This document shows, piece by piece, positions 15,650 through 22,264 of a stretch of 22,264 nt of DNA (its first letter is position 1; every line of letters starts with the position of its first letter). The notes beneath the pieces are model-generated. The model ran no database searches. It saw only the letters and a list, made by a program, of their open reading frames with translations, and was not told the origin of the DNA. The stretch is from CAZPAH01 sp964584495. Its GTDB lineage: Bacteria; Krumholzibacteriota; Krumholzibacteriia; Krumholzibacteriales; Krumholzibacteriaceae. The DNA lies in assembly GCA_964584495.1 (NCBI GenBank), contig CAZPAH010000039.1:1-22264 (forward strand). Reading direction: 5' to 3'. Made by a program: the position numbers and the translations under genes.

Positions 15650-18598
15650 ATGAGAAGACACCTCTTTCTGTTCGCAGCGGCCGCCCTAATATGCACCGGT
15701 GCGGCGGCGTCTGATGAGGAAGGACCATTAACCGGCCTCGTCGATCCCTTTATCGGCACGGGAGGGCATGGCCATACGTATCCCGGTCCGTCCCTTCCCT
15801 TCGGAATGGTGCAGCTCGGTCCCGACACGAGGCTCTCGGGATGGGACGGCTGCTCGGCCTATCATTATTCCGACGATCAGATCTACGGATTCAGCCATAC
15901 CCACCTCAGCGGCACGGGGTGTTCCGATTACGGGGATATACTTTTCATGCCTTTGACCGGGCGGGTCCGGCCGTCAGCGATGTATGGGGAGGAGAGGATA
16001 CGATCCTCCTTCAGGCACGAGACGGAAAGGGCCGAGCCGGGGTATTACAGCGTACATCTCGATGACTTCGCCGTTAAAGCGGAGCTGACCGTGACGGAGC
16101 GATGCGGTTTTCACAGGTATACATTCGAGAAGGGTGGGGTGGGAAAGATCCTGATCGATCTCGCGCACAGGGACGAGGTGATAGAGGCGGCGCTGAGAAT
16201 CGCCGGTCCCCGAGAGGTGGAGGGGTTCAGGCGGTCCAGGGGATGGGCGGCGGATCAGCATGTCTATTTCTCGGCGATTTTTTCCGTTCCCTTCGATTCG
16301 AGCCTTGTCACGGTTAACGGGGAGATGATACCCGAAGCGGTAGAGGTGGCCGGGGGAAAAATCCGGGGCCTGTTCACGTTCAATTCCCTCCCCGGCCTGC
16401 GGTTGACCGTGAAGGTCGGGATCTCAGCGGTAAGCATGGAGGGTGCCAGGGAGAATCTCGAGAAAGAGCTGCCGGGGACCGATTTCGACGGCGCGGCGGC
16501 GGCCGCACGGAGCCGCTGGAACGAGGCCCTCGGCAGGATCAGGGTTTCGGGAGGCGCACCCGGCCGGAGAGAGGTTTTCTACACGGCGCTCTACCACTCG
16601 ATGCTGGCGCCGAATCTCTACAGCGATGTCGACGGCAGGTACAGGGGAAGGGACCTCGAAGTCCACAGGGCCGATGGATTCGATTACTACACCGTTTTCT
16701 CCCTTTGGGATACCTACCGCGCCGCCCATCCTCTATTTACCATCATCGAACAGGACAGGACGGTCGATTTCATAAAGACCTTTATAAGGCAGTATGAAGA
16801 CGGGGGGCGACTGCCGGTCTGGGAGCTGGGCGCCAACGAGACGGATTGCATGATCGGGTATCACTCCGTTTCCGTTATCGCGGATGCGTATGCCAAGGGG
16901 ATAAGGGATTTCGACGTCCGCAGGGCGTTCGAGGCGATGAAGCGCAGCGCCGGCGATGAAGGCCCAGGGCTGAAAGATTACAGGGAAAAAGGGTATATCG
17001 AGTCGGGTAGCGAGGGGGAATCGGTCTCGAAAACGCTCGAGTACGCCTACGACGACTGGTGCATAGCGGTGGTCGCGAAAGGTCTCGGCGAAGATGACGA
17101 CTATGAACGCTTCATACGCCGGGCCCAGCAGTACAAGAATCTATTCGATCCCTCCACCGGATTCATGAGGGGACGCGTAAACGGAGGGTGGATAGAGCCG
17201 TTCGATCCCTCCGAGGTCAATTTCAATTACACTGAGGCGAATTCGTACCAGTACAGTTTCTATGCCCCCCAGGATATCAGCGGGCTGATCGAGCTTTCGG
17301 GAGGCGGGAAAAGGTTCTGCGAGAAATTGGACGCGCTCTTTTCGGCCTCATCGGCCCTTTCCGGGCTGAAGCTCGGCGACGTTACCGGGATGATCGGTCA
17401 GTACGCCCACGGCAACGAGCCGAGCCAGCATATGGCCTATCTCTACGACTTCGCGGGCCGGCCGTGGAAGACCCAGGAGAAGGTAAGGGAGATTGTCGAC
17501 AGGTTCTACTCGGCCGGGCCGGAAGGCCTCTGTGGAAACGAGGACTGCGGGCAGATGTCGGCGTGGTTCGTATTCAGCGCGCTGGGATTCTACCCGGTGA
17601 CACCCGGGCAGGGGATCTACATAATAGGAACGCCCCATTTCGAAGAGGCGGTCATAGACGTTGGAAGGGGCAGGAGCTTCACCGTAAGGGCGAGGAACCT
17701 CTCTCCGCGGAATTTCTACATCCAGGGGGCTTCGCTCGACGGCGCCGAATATACGAAGTCGTATATCTCCCACCGCGATATCGTACGCGGTGGAACGCTC
17801 GTCTTCGATATGGGCCCGCGGCCGGCTTCCGGTTGGGGGTGCCGGCCGGGCGATCTTCCCGTATCGGCGATAGAGGATAACCAGATCATCGCGACCCCGT
17901 TCCTCTCCCCGTCCGCCAGGGCATTCACCGGAGCGGTAGATGTGTCGCTGGGGTGCGTCACCAGGGGGGCGACGATATATTACACGGTGGACGGCGGCGA
18001 GCCCTCGCTGGGATCGGGGGTCTACGCCGGCCCCGTGAGGCTTGCCGGCACATCGACGCTCAAGGCATTCGCCTACATGAAGGGGGCCGCGAGGAGCCTG
18101 ACCGTCACCGGCGAATACATGAAGATAGAGGAAGGGAAAAGCGTCTGGCTGACCAGTCCCTACAGCTCGATGTACACGGGTGGGGGCGACCTCGCCCTTA
18201 TCGACGGTATAAGAGGCGGAATCGAATTCAGGTCGGGAGGCTGGCAGGGTTACGAGGGGGTCGATCTCGACGCGGTAGTCGATCTCGGCCGGACGATGAG
18301 GATTTCCAGGATCTCGACGGGGTTCTTGCAGAATCAGAGATCGTGGATATTCCTGCCGGTCTCGGTCGAATATGCCGTGTCGCTTCACGGGCGGGGCTTC
18401 ACGGTCGTGGCCGTTGTGGGCCACGAGGTGGAGCTGGATTGCCGCGAGCCGGTGATCTTGGAGATGGAAGCCCGGTTGGAAGGGATAGAGGCGAGGTACG
18501 TGAGGGTACGGGCGCGTAATATCGGTACCGTTCCCCCGTGGCACAACGGGGCCGGAAACAGGGCCTGGTTATTCGCCGATGAGATAGTGGTCGAGTGA
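15650..18598 (+). CDS. Secreted GH92 alpha-1,2-mannosidase-like enzyme with two C-terminal accessory domains
   Basis: A 982-residue protein. Residues 1-20 are a Sec signal peptide (MRRHLFLFAAAALICTGAAA) without a lipobox. The GH92 fold spans about 25-740, opening with VDPFIGTGGHGHTYPGPSLPFGMVQ and containing WELGANETDCMIGYHS. The active-site blocks are HGNEPSQH (587-594) and GNEDCG (629-634). In characterised GH92 enzymes these blocks carry the acid Glu and base Asp of a calcium-dependent inverting mechanism on alpha-mannosides. Residues ~750-822 resemble the chitobiase C-terminal domain (TIYYTVDGGEPSLGS). Residues ~828-982 resemble an F5/8-type discoidin domain, probably carbohydrate-binding. 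Only a poorly spaced GGAG precedes the ATG and I see no clear promoter. A symporter gene follows after 36 bp. Linkage specificity cannot be told from sequence. Confidence 0.9.
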   Translation: MRRHLFLFAAAALICTGAAASDEEGPLTGLVDPFIGTGGHGHTYPGPSLPFGMVQLGPDTRLSGWDGCSAYHYSDDQIYGFSHTHLSGTGCSDYGDILFMPLTGRVRPSAMYGEERIRSSFRHETERAEPGYYSVHLDDFAVKAELTVTERCGFHRYTFEKGGVGKILIDLAHRDEVIEAALRIAGPREVEGFRRSRGWAADQHVYFSAIFSVPFDSSLVTVNGEMIPEAVEVAGGKIRGLFTFNSLPGLRLTVKVGISAVSMEGARENLEKELPGTDFDGAAAAARSRWNEALGRIRVSGGAPGRREVFYTALYHSMLAPNLYSDVDGRYRGRDLEVHRADGFDYYTVFSLWDTYRAAHPLFTIIEQDRTVDFIKTFIRQYEDGGRLPVWELGANETDCMIGYHSVSVIADAYAKGIRDFDVRRAFEAMKRSAGDEGPGLKDYREKGYIESGSEGESVSKTLEYAYDDWCIAVVAKGLGEDDDYERFIRRAQQYKNLFDPSTGFMRGRVNGGWIEPFDPSEVNFNYTEANSYQYSFYAPQDISGLIELSGGGKRFCEKLDALFSASSALSGLKLGDVTGMIGQYAHGNEPSQHMAYLYDFAGRPWKTQEKVREIVDRFYSAGPEGLCGNEDCGQMSAWFVFSALGFYPVTPGQGIYIIGTPHFEEAVIDVGRGRSFTVRARNLSPRNFYIQGASLDGAEYTKSYISHRDIVRGGTLVFDMGPRPASGWGCRPGDLPVSAIEDNQIIATPFLSPSARAFTGAVDVSLGCVTRGATIYYTVDGGEPSLGSGVYAGPVRLAGTSTLKAFAYMKGAARSLTVTGEYMKIEEGKSVWLTSPYSSMYTGGGDLALIDGIRGGIEFRSGGWQGYEGVDLDAVVDLGRTMRISRISTGFLQNQRSWIFLPVSVEYAVSLHGRGFTVVAVVGHEVELDCREPVILEMEARLEGIEARYVRVRARNIGTVPPWHNGAGNRAWLFADEIVVE

Positions 18599-18634
18599 GC
18601 ACCGCATCGAAACGATCGGAACGAGGAGTGGTAG

Positions 18635-20200
18635 ATGGTCTCTTTCAGCTTTTTGGACTGGTTCTGGCTGATAGCCTTCATAGTATTGATGGTCGGAAGC
18701 GGGGTGCGTTTCTATCGCCTAGGTAAGAGATCCGAGGCGGATTTCTTTCTCGCGGGCCGCGGGCTTCCCTGGTGGCTGCCCGCGTCATCGGTTTATGCCA
18801 CCCATACCGCGACCGACACGCCGATGTGGGTTTCGGGGGTCGTGTACAAGTTCGGGTTCTCGGGGCTGTGGTACACGTTCTACGCTGCATGGTGCGCGAT
18901 AAGCGCTTTCGTATCGACAAAGATATTCAGAAGATCGCTCGCCTATACCCAGGCGGAGTGGCAATCCCTCAGGTTCGGGGGGATGTCGGGCGAGCTCCTT
19001 CGAGGGTGGGTCGCGGGCTGGCAGGTATTTCTCAACATGTTCATCCTGGGCTGGGTGGGGATCGCGATGGGGAAGGTATGCGCCTTCGCCTTCGGCTGGC
19101 CTCTGTGGATAGGCCTCATCCTGTTCTCCTCGGTGTGCGCCGTATACGTCCTGGCGGCCGGTTACTGGGGGGTCGTCATGGCCGATTTTCAGCAGGGGAT
19201 CATCGCCTTTATCGTGATCGTCATCGTTTCGTTCTGGGGGATTCACTCGGCCGGCGGTGCCGGCGGGATCGTCTCTAGGCTTCAAGAGATGGGGGAGGCG
19301 GGAAAGCTCAATCCATTCAACTTCAGCGGTTTCTTCAAGGGGGAGTTCCCGGCGGCCTGGTTCATAACGATGCTCTTTATCGGGATTCTCGGCGGGCTGG
19401 GGATGGGGACCGCCATAGACTGGTTTCCCGAGGCGCAGAGAATCCAGTCGGCCAGAACGGTGAAGGACGCATCCTGGTCGATCTGGTCCGGCTCGCTCCT
19501 CGTGATAATCAGGAACGCCATATGGGCCGCCGCGATACTCGGATTCTTCGTCATCTATCCAGGGTTGACGCAGGTGAAGGACTACGAGATGGCTTGGTTC
19601 CGACTCGGTTTCGAGAACCTCCCCGCCGGGATGCTCGGCTTTTTCTTCGCCGCGATCGTCGCGATCCATATCTCTACCATCTCGACGCACCTGAATCTCG
19701 GGGCCGTCTATATAACAAGGGATCTCTATCATCACTATATTAATCCGAAGGCGAGGCAGGAGCAGCTCGTGTGGGTCGGAAGGGTGGGGACGCTGATCCT
19801 GCTGCTCGGCTCGTTCATCTTCGGGTCGATAATGGAGAATATAACCGAGTGGTTGATATTCGCCCTTTGGATAATGGCGGCCGGGGTCTGGCTCCCCGGG
19901 ATACTCCAGGTCGTCTGGTGGAGGTTCAACGGTTGGGGCTACCTGACCGCCTGGATCTTCAATCTTGTCTTCTCGTGGCTTGTCGTGTGGGTCCTGCCGG
20001 CTTTCGGAGTTCTTCCGAAACTAAGGGATTACGAGCAGTTCTGGCTCCTGATGCTGCTGGGCGCCCTCGTTTTCATTCCGGTCACCCTGATGACGAAGGC
20101 CGAGGATATGGACCACCTGGTAAAGTTCTATGTGATGTCGCGCCCGATCGGATGGTGGGGCCCGGTCAAGAGGGAAGCGCAAAAAAGAGGATTGATATAG
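18635..20200 (+). CDS. Sodium:solute symporter (SSS) family transporter
   Basis: A 521-residue polytopic protein with about 13 hydrophobic helices, the usual size and topology for SSS. Family features near the N-terminus are GVRFYRLGKRSEADFFLAGRGLPWWLPASSVYATHTATDTPMW, which starts the first core helix. ISTISTHLNLGAVYITRDLY in the later part is the usual Na2-site region. These carriers couple sodium entry to uptake of sugars, amino acids or similar solutes. GAGGAG precedes the ATG, 36 bp after the mannosidase stop. This spacing suggests co-transcription and import of a product of the GH92 enzyme, such as mannose or a mannoside. The substrate is inferred from context only. Three small membrane-protein genes follow directly. 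Confidence 0.9.
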   Translation: MVSFSFLDWFWLIAFIVLMVGSGVRFYRLGKRSEADFFLAGRGLPWWLPASSVYATHTATDTPMWVSGVVYKFGFSGLWYTFYAAWCAISAFVSTKIFRRSLAYTQAEWQSLRFGGMSGELLRGWVAGWQVFLNMFILGWVGIAMGKVCAFAFGWPLWIGLILFSSVCAVYVLAAGYWGVVMADFQQGIIAFIVIVIVSFWGIHSAGGAGGIVSRLQEMGEAGKLNPFNFSGFFKGEFPAAWFITMLFIGILGGLGMGTAIDWFPEAQRIQSARTVKDASWSIWSGSLLVIIRNAIWAAAILGFFVIYPGLTQVKDYEMAWFRLGFENLPAGMLGFFFAAIVAIHISTISTHLNLGAVYITRDLYHHYINPKARQEQLVWVGRVGTLILLLGSFIFGSIMENITEWLIFALWIMAAGVWLPGILQVVWWRFNGWGYLTAWIFNLVFSWLVVWVLPAFGVLPKLRDYEQFWLLMLLGALVFIPVTLMTKAEDMDHLVKFYVMSRPIGWWGPVKREAQKRGLI

Positions 20201-20209
20201 GAGGCGGCG

Positions 20210-20500
20210 ATGCCATTTTTCAGAAAGGAATGGAAAGCCCGGGAAGCGGAGGAATGGACAAGGGAGGACACGTTCACGATAATAGTCTCCCCGCTCGTCT
20301 ACGTCCTGGTTCTCATAGGCTGCGCCATGAGCGCCCTTCTCATACCGGCGGGATTCGTGATCCTCGCCGCGGGGGTGATCCTCATGGTGATCATGATCAG
20401 GTTGATCAATCCCAAGCTTTCTGCGGTATCGAAAGATTACGAAAAGAAGCAGAAGGAGTACCTGGAAGATCTGGAACGAAAGGTGAAATGGGAGGAGTGA
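20210..20500 (+). CDS. Small two-helix membrane protein, likely symporter partner
   Basis: A 96-residue protein starting 9 bases after the symporter stop, with GGAGGCGGCG before the ATG. A basic, charged N-terminus of about 22 residues leads into two adjacent hydrophobic helices (about 23-46 and 48-67). A charged, helical C-terminal tail follows (KDYEKKQKEYLEDLERKVKWEE). The layout recalls the two-helix small subunits encoded beside some sodium:solute symporters (for example DUF4212), but I cannot confirm homology. The tight spacing suggests that it works with the symporter. Confidence 0.8.
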   Translation: MPFFRKEWKAREAEEWTREDTFTIIVSPLVYVLVLIGCAMSALLIPAGFVILAAGVILMVIMIRLINPKLSAVSKDYEKKQKEYLEDLERKVKWEE

Positions 20501-20547
20501 GCGGGGGATCGAAGACCGGGGTCGGCGGGTTAGGGAAGAGCCCCGCT
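20500..20547 (+). other. Inverted repeat between two small ORFs
   Basis: AGCGGGG (20500-20506) and CCCCGCT (20541-20547) are perfect 7-bp inverted repeats starting at the stop codon of the 96-residue gene. No T-run follows. It may moderate expression of the two smaller ORFs downstream. Confidence 0.3.
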
Positions 20548-20587
20548 GACCGGCACCGAAGGGAAAGACGGTAGTGGAGGAATGGAT

Positions 20588-20710
20588 ATGGGAATTGAGT
20601 TGAAGATGGTTCTCGGGATGTCGCTGGCGTATGTAACGTCGTTCGCGGGCCTTCTGCTCGCGTACTTCTCGTACAGGAAGCACCACGGCGGCGGGAGGGT
20701 GGAAAAATAA
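20588..20710 (+). CDS. 40-residue single-helix membrane microprotein
   Basis: The ATG at 20588 lies 7 bases after GGAGG (20576-20580), an ideal ribosome-binding site. An in-frame ATG at 20582 is too close to that site. The product begins MGIELKMVLGMSLAY and has one hydrophobic helix (about residues 7-28) followed by a basic SYRKHH segment and a Gly-rich, charged end. Size, topology and position behind an SSS gene resemble annotated symporter small accessory proteins, which stay poorly studied. Its TAA stop overlaps the next start as TAATG, showing coupling. I am fairly sure it is translated and unsure of function. Confidence 0.65.
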   Translation: MGIELKMVLGMSLAYVTSFAGLLLAYFSYRKHHGGGRVEK

Positions 20711-20823
20711 TGGGTTCGACGATATTCGGAATAATCGTGCCGGCGGCGGTATTCGTCTTCTCCTTCTGGATGACGGATCTGTTGTACAGGCATTTCGCCG
20801 GTAAAATTAAAAAGGACGAATGA
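20710..20823 (+). CDS. 37-residue single-helix membrane microprotein
   Basis: The ATG at 20710 shares its A with the previous stop (TAATG), and GGGAGG (20693-20698) lies upstream. The product is 37 residues: a short MGST start, one hydrophobic helix (IFGIIVPAAVFVFSFWM), then DLLYRHFAGKIKKDE, a charged cytoplasmic-type tail. It is the last gene of the mannosidase-symporter unit and ends 16 bases before the convergent sensor gene. No terminator is visible in that gap. A family is not recognised. Overlap and position argue that it acts with the 40-residue protein and the symporter. Confidence 0.6.
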   Translation: MGSTIFGIIVPAAVFVFSFWMTDLLYRHFAGKIKKDE

Positions 20824-20839
20824 CCGGCCGTCCGAGCGT

Positions 20840-21733
20840 TCAGTCTCTTACCAGCATCGCCCTCGCTATCTTCGTGTGGAACCTTCCAAGCCCTTTCACG
20901 GCGTGCATAGTAACCACGGCAAAAAGAATTCCTCCTATCACCGATACGGGCATGAACCAATCGGGAGAGTAGTAGCTCACGTTGTTTATCACCATGTACG
21001 GAAGATCGAGCCACAGCTCGAGCACAGGCCTCAGCACCCCCCAGAGGGTCAGGGAGATCATTGTGATCGTGAAGGTGAAATATAATATCCCCAGAGGGAG
21101 CATGATGATCATGTAGGCGAGGACCTTCCATGTCATCGAATCGGTCAAGAGGGCCTTTACTCGCTGGAGCGGCTTCAAACCCTTTTTCGAGATTATAGGC
21201 CGCCTCGGCATCCGGACCCCGAGAAGCGCCTCTATGAGACGCCCCTCCATAAGGGCGATCCCCCGCACCGAGAGGAGAAAGATGCCGAGAAAAGGGATTC
21301 CGATTATCAGCACCATGAGCCCGATCGAGAGGGAAATCCCCGTGACCGCCCACGTGAAGTATATGATTCCACTGATCAGCGAGAAAAACATGTAGAAGAA
21401 AGATGCGTAGGCCCGGGGATCGATCAGTACGCCGAAGAGGCGGGAAGCAAGGGAATTCCCCCCGGTCGGGCGGATCGTCCCGAGGGGCGGTCCGGTTCTC
21501 GATTCGAGCTCTCTGTAGGCTTCGGCGGTCTCTTCCACCGAACCGTATCTGGCGACGATCGATTGGAAGGCCTCGCTCTCCGATAGAGAAGGATCGTTGG
21601 AAAGGGCCTGCTCGAGGGCCGTTCCGAGATGTTCCTCGGCATCGCTGAGAGCGTCCTGGATAGTCGCCGGGTCGCAGCCCGAGAGGGCCTCCTTGAGCCT
21701 GTCGAGATACGGCTTGATAATGCTAGACATCAT
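20840..21733 (-). CDS. Membrane protein with N-terminal HAAS-like domain and sensor-type helices
   Basis: A 297-residue protein with ATG ATG at its start; the first (21733) or second (21730) could be used after AAAGGA. Residues ~5-75 form a helical HAAS-like domain (DLKEALSGCDPATIQDALSDAEEHL-type, SESEAFQSIVARYGSVEETAEAYREL), which occurs in partners of PadR regulators. The rest holds two similar blocks of paired membrane helices. Each starts with an IYFT(W/F) segment followed by ISL, as in the putative sensor domain (PF13796). Its start lies inside the end of the padR-like gene, so translation is coupled. PadR/HAAS pairs are thought to sense membrane or drug stress. The signal here is unknown. 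Confidence 0.8.
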   Translation of the reverse strand: MMSSIIKPYLDRLKEALSGCDPATIQDALSDAEEHLGTALEQALSNDPSLSESEAFQSIVARYGSVEETAEAYRELESRTGPPLGTIRPTGGNSLASRLFGVLIDPRAYASFFYMFFSLISGIIYFTWAVTGISLSIGLMVLIIGIPFLGIFLLSVRGIALMEGRLIEALLGVRMPRRPIISKKGLKPLQRVKALLTDSMTWKVLAYMIIMLPLGILYFTFTITMISLTLWGVLRPVLELWLDLPYMVINNVSYYSPDWFMPVSVIGGILFAVVTMHAVKGLGRFHTKIARAMLVRD

Positions 21734-22100
21734 AATTTCCTTTCAGGATTGAATCGACGAAATCCTTCGTTCTTTTCCATGTCTCTTTCCATTCGGCAAG
21801 CGACTGCCTGCCCTGCCCGGTGATTTCGTAGTACCTTCGCGGGGGACCGGAACTGGAGGGTTCCACATCGCTTTCAAGGAAACCGCTCTTTTCGAGCGAC
21901 CGGAGCACCGGGTAGAGGGTTCCCTGCTTTATCCAGGAGCCTTCCTCCTGCTCCTCCCCGATATGCTTCATGATCTGGTACCCGTACATCGGCCGCCCGG
22001 CACGATCGAGGATACTCAGAAGAACGAGGGATACGGTACCCGATTTCAACTCCCTCTGGAACTTCTTGTTGGCCGAGTTGCTATCATTCAATCCAATCAC
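21723..22100 (-). CDS. PadR family transcriptional regulator
   Basis: A 125-residue protein (from the GTG at 22100). The winged helix covers residues ~15-95. Hallmarks are LKSGTVSLVLLSILDRAGRPMYGYQIMKHI, then GTLYPVLRSLEKSGFLES, then a wing ending in PPRRYYEITGQGRQSL. A final helix (EWKETWKRTKDFVDSIL) serves dimerisation in this family. Start choice is uncertain: a TTG at 22091 sits six bases after AAAGGTG and would be 122 residues, while the GTG at 22100 overlaps that site. Its stop overlaps the start of the HAAS/sensor gene by about 8-11 bases. A dyad covering its promoter suggests that it represses its own operon. Confidence 0.88.
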   Translation of the reverse strand: MIGLNDSNSANKKFQRELKSGTVSLVLLSILDRAGRPMYGYQIMKHIGEEQEEGSWIKQGTLYPVLRSLEKSGFLESDVEPSSSGPPRRYYEITGQGRQSLAEWKETWKRTKDFVDSILKGNYDV

Positions 22101-22115
22101 CTTTCCCGTGTCGGC

Positions 22116-22133
22116 GCCCGGCCGGGCGGACAG
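22116..22133 (+). repeat. Copy 2 of the 18-bp repeat with palindromic core
   Basis: GCCCGGCCGGGCGGACAG is identical to the minus strand at 1125-1108. Here the palindromic part is longer: CGCCCGGCCGGGCG (22115-22128) is perfect over 14 bp. It lies in the leader of the padR-like gene, so its transcript could form a strong hairpin upstream of the ribosome-binding site. Confidence 0.6.
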
Positions 22134-22178
22134 CTGAAGCCTATGCTACTATCCGATTAACTGTAATATCAATTATAC

Positions 22179-22201
22179 AATACTATATAGTTAATAGTAT
22201 T
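22179..22201. promoter_or_regulatory. Dyad, likely PadR operator
   Basis: AATACTAT (22179-22186) and ATAGTATT (22194-22201) are perfect 8-bp inverted repeats 7 bases apart. Nested within is ACTATATAGT (22182-22191), itself a perfect palindrome. The right arm covers the -10 of the padR promoter. PadR proteins often bind such AT-rich dyads at their own promoters. Confidence 0.55.
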
Positions 22202-22221
22202 ATTATGTACGTAATAGTCAA
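22194..22221 (-). promoter_or_regulatory. Promoter of the padR-sensor operon
   Basis: The minus strand has -35 TTGACT (22221-22216, five of six) and, 16 bp on, -10 TACTAT (22199-22194, four of six). A perfect TATAAT (22177-22172) lies further downstream but without a good -35. The surrounding region is very AT-rich compared with the genes. Initiation near 22187 would give a leader of about 90 nt. Confidence 0.5.
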
Positions 22222-22264
22222 GTAAAAAGTTTCCTCCTCCATTAATTTATTGTTAGCCTCGAAG

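Noticed and set aside
17348..18544. A 398-codon minus-strand frame
   Set aside because: Antisense to the GH92 coding sequence; the product is Pro/Arg/His-rich with no recognisable fold.
20824..20839. Bidirectional terminator between the convergent microprotein and sensor genes
   Set aside because: The 16-bp gap has only a short GGACG/CGTCC pairing with no T-run.
1..22264. CRISPR arrays, tRNA or rRNA genes, insertion sequences, integrases
   Set aside because: Reading through, I found no regularly spaced direct repeats, no tRNA- or rRNA-like segments and no transposase or integrase motifs.

Overview
The window reads as chromosome from a G+C-rich, probably Gram-negative and largely uncultured bacterium. 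Codons mostly end in G or C, AGG is a favoured arginine codon, and several spacers are AT-rich with clear sigma70-type promoters. An exported GH92 mannosidase, Gld-type ABC genes and sodium:solute symporters suggest a carbohydrate-using lineage such as the FCB superphylum or a neighbouring candidate phylum. This placement is inference; no marker gene is present. I saw no rRNA, tRNA, CRISPR array, insertion sequence or prophage.

Left part (1-5722, almost all minus strand). The 3' end of an unidentified plus-strand gene meets a calcineurin-type phosphoesterase. Next comes a strongly arginine-rich exported protein whose promoter carries a perfect 12-bp palindrome in its spacer. Then, in transcription order, lie a four-helix membrane protein, a winged-helix regulator, a possible 71-codon linker ORF and a compact TrlF-like PHP-ATPase. 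The linker ORF overlaps both neighbours by exactly 4 nt. This is the most defence-like or signalling-like set in the window.

Middle (5723-15564, plus strand). A divergent promoter pair with two perfect TTGACA boxes separates the left block from a polyprenyl-glycan cassette: a GT2 transferase, a flippase-like integral membrane protein and a large polytopic protein with a beta-rich tail and a G9 tract. A near-consensus promoter then drives a Gld-type operon of ATPase, permease, GldG-like auxiliary protein and DUF4340 protein. It closes with a textbook intrinsic terminator.

Right part (15565-22264). After a second terminator-like hairpin comes a secreted, modular GH92 alpha-mannosidase. A sodium:solute symporter and three small membrane proteins of 96, 40 and 37 residues follow; the last two are short and overlapping (TAATG). 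Together these look like a unit that trims mannosides outside the cytoplasm and imports a product. A converging two-gene operon ends the window: a PadR regulator and a HAAS/sensor-domain membrane protein, overlapping each other, with a dyad over the promoter that suggests autorepression.
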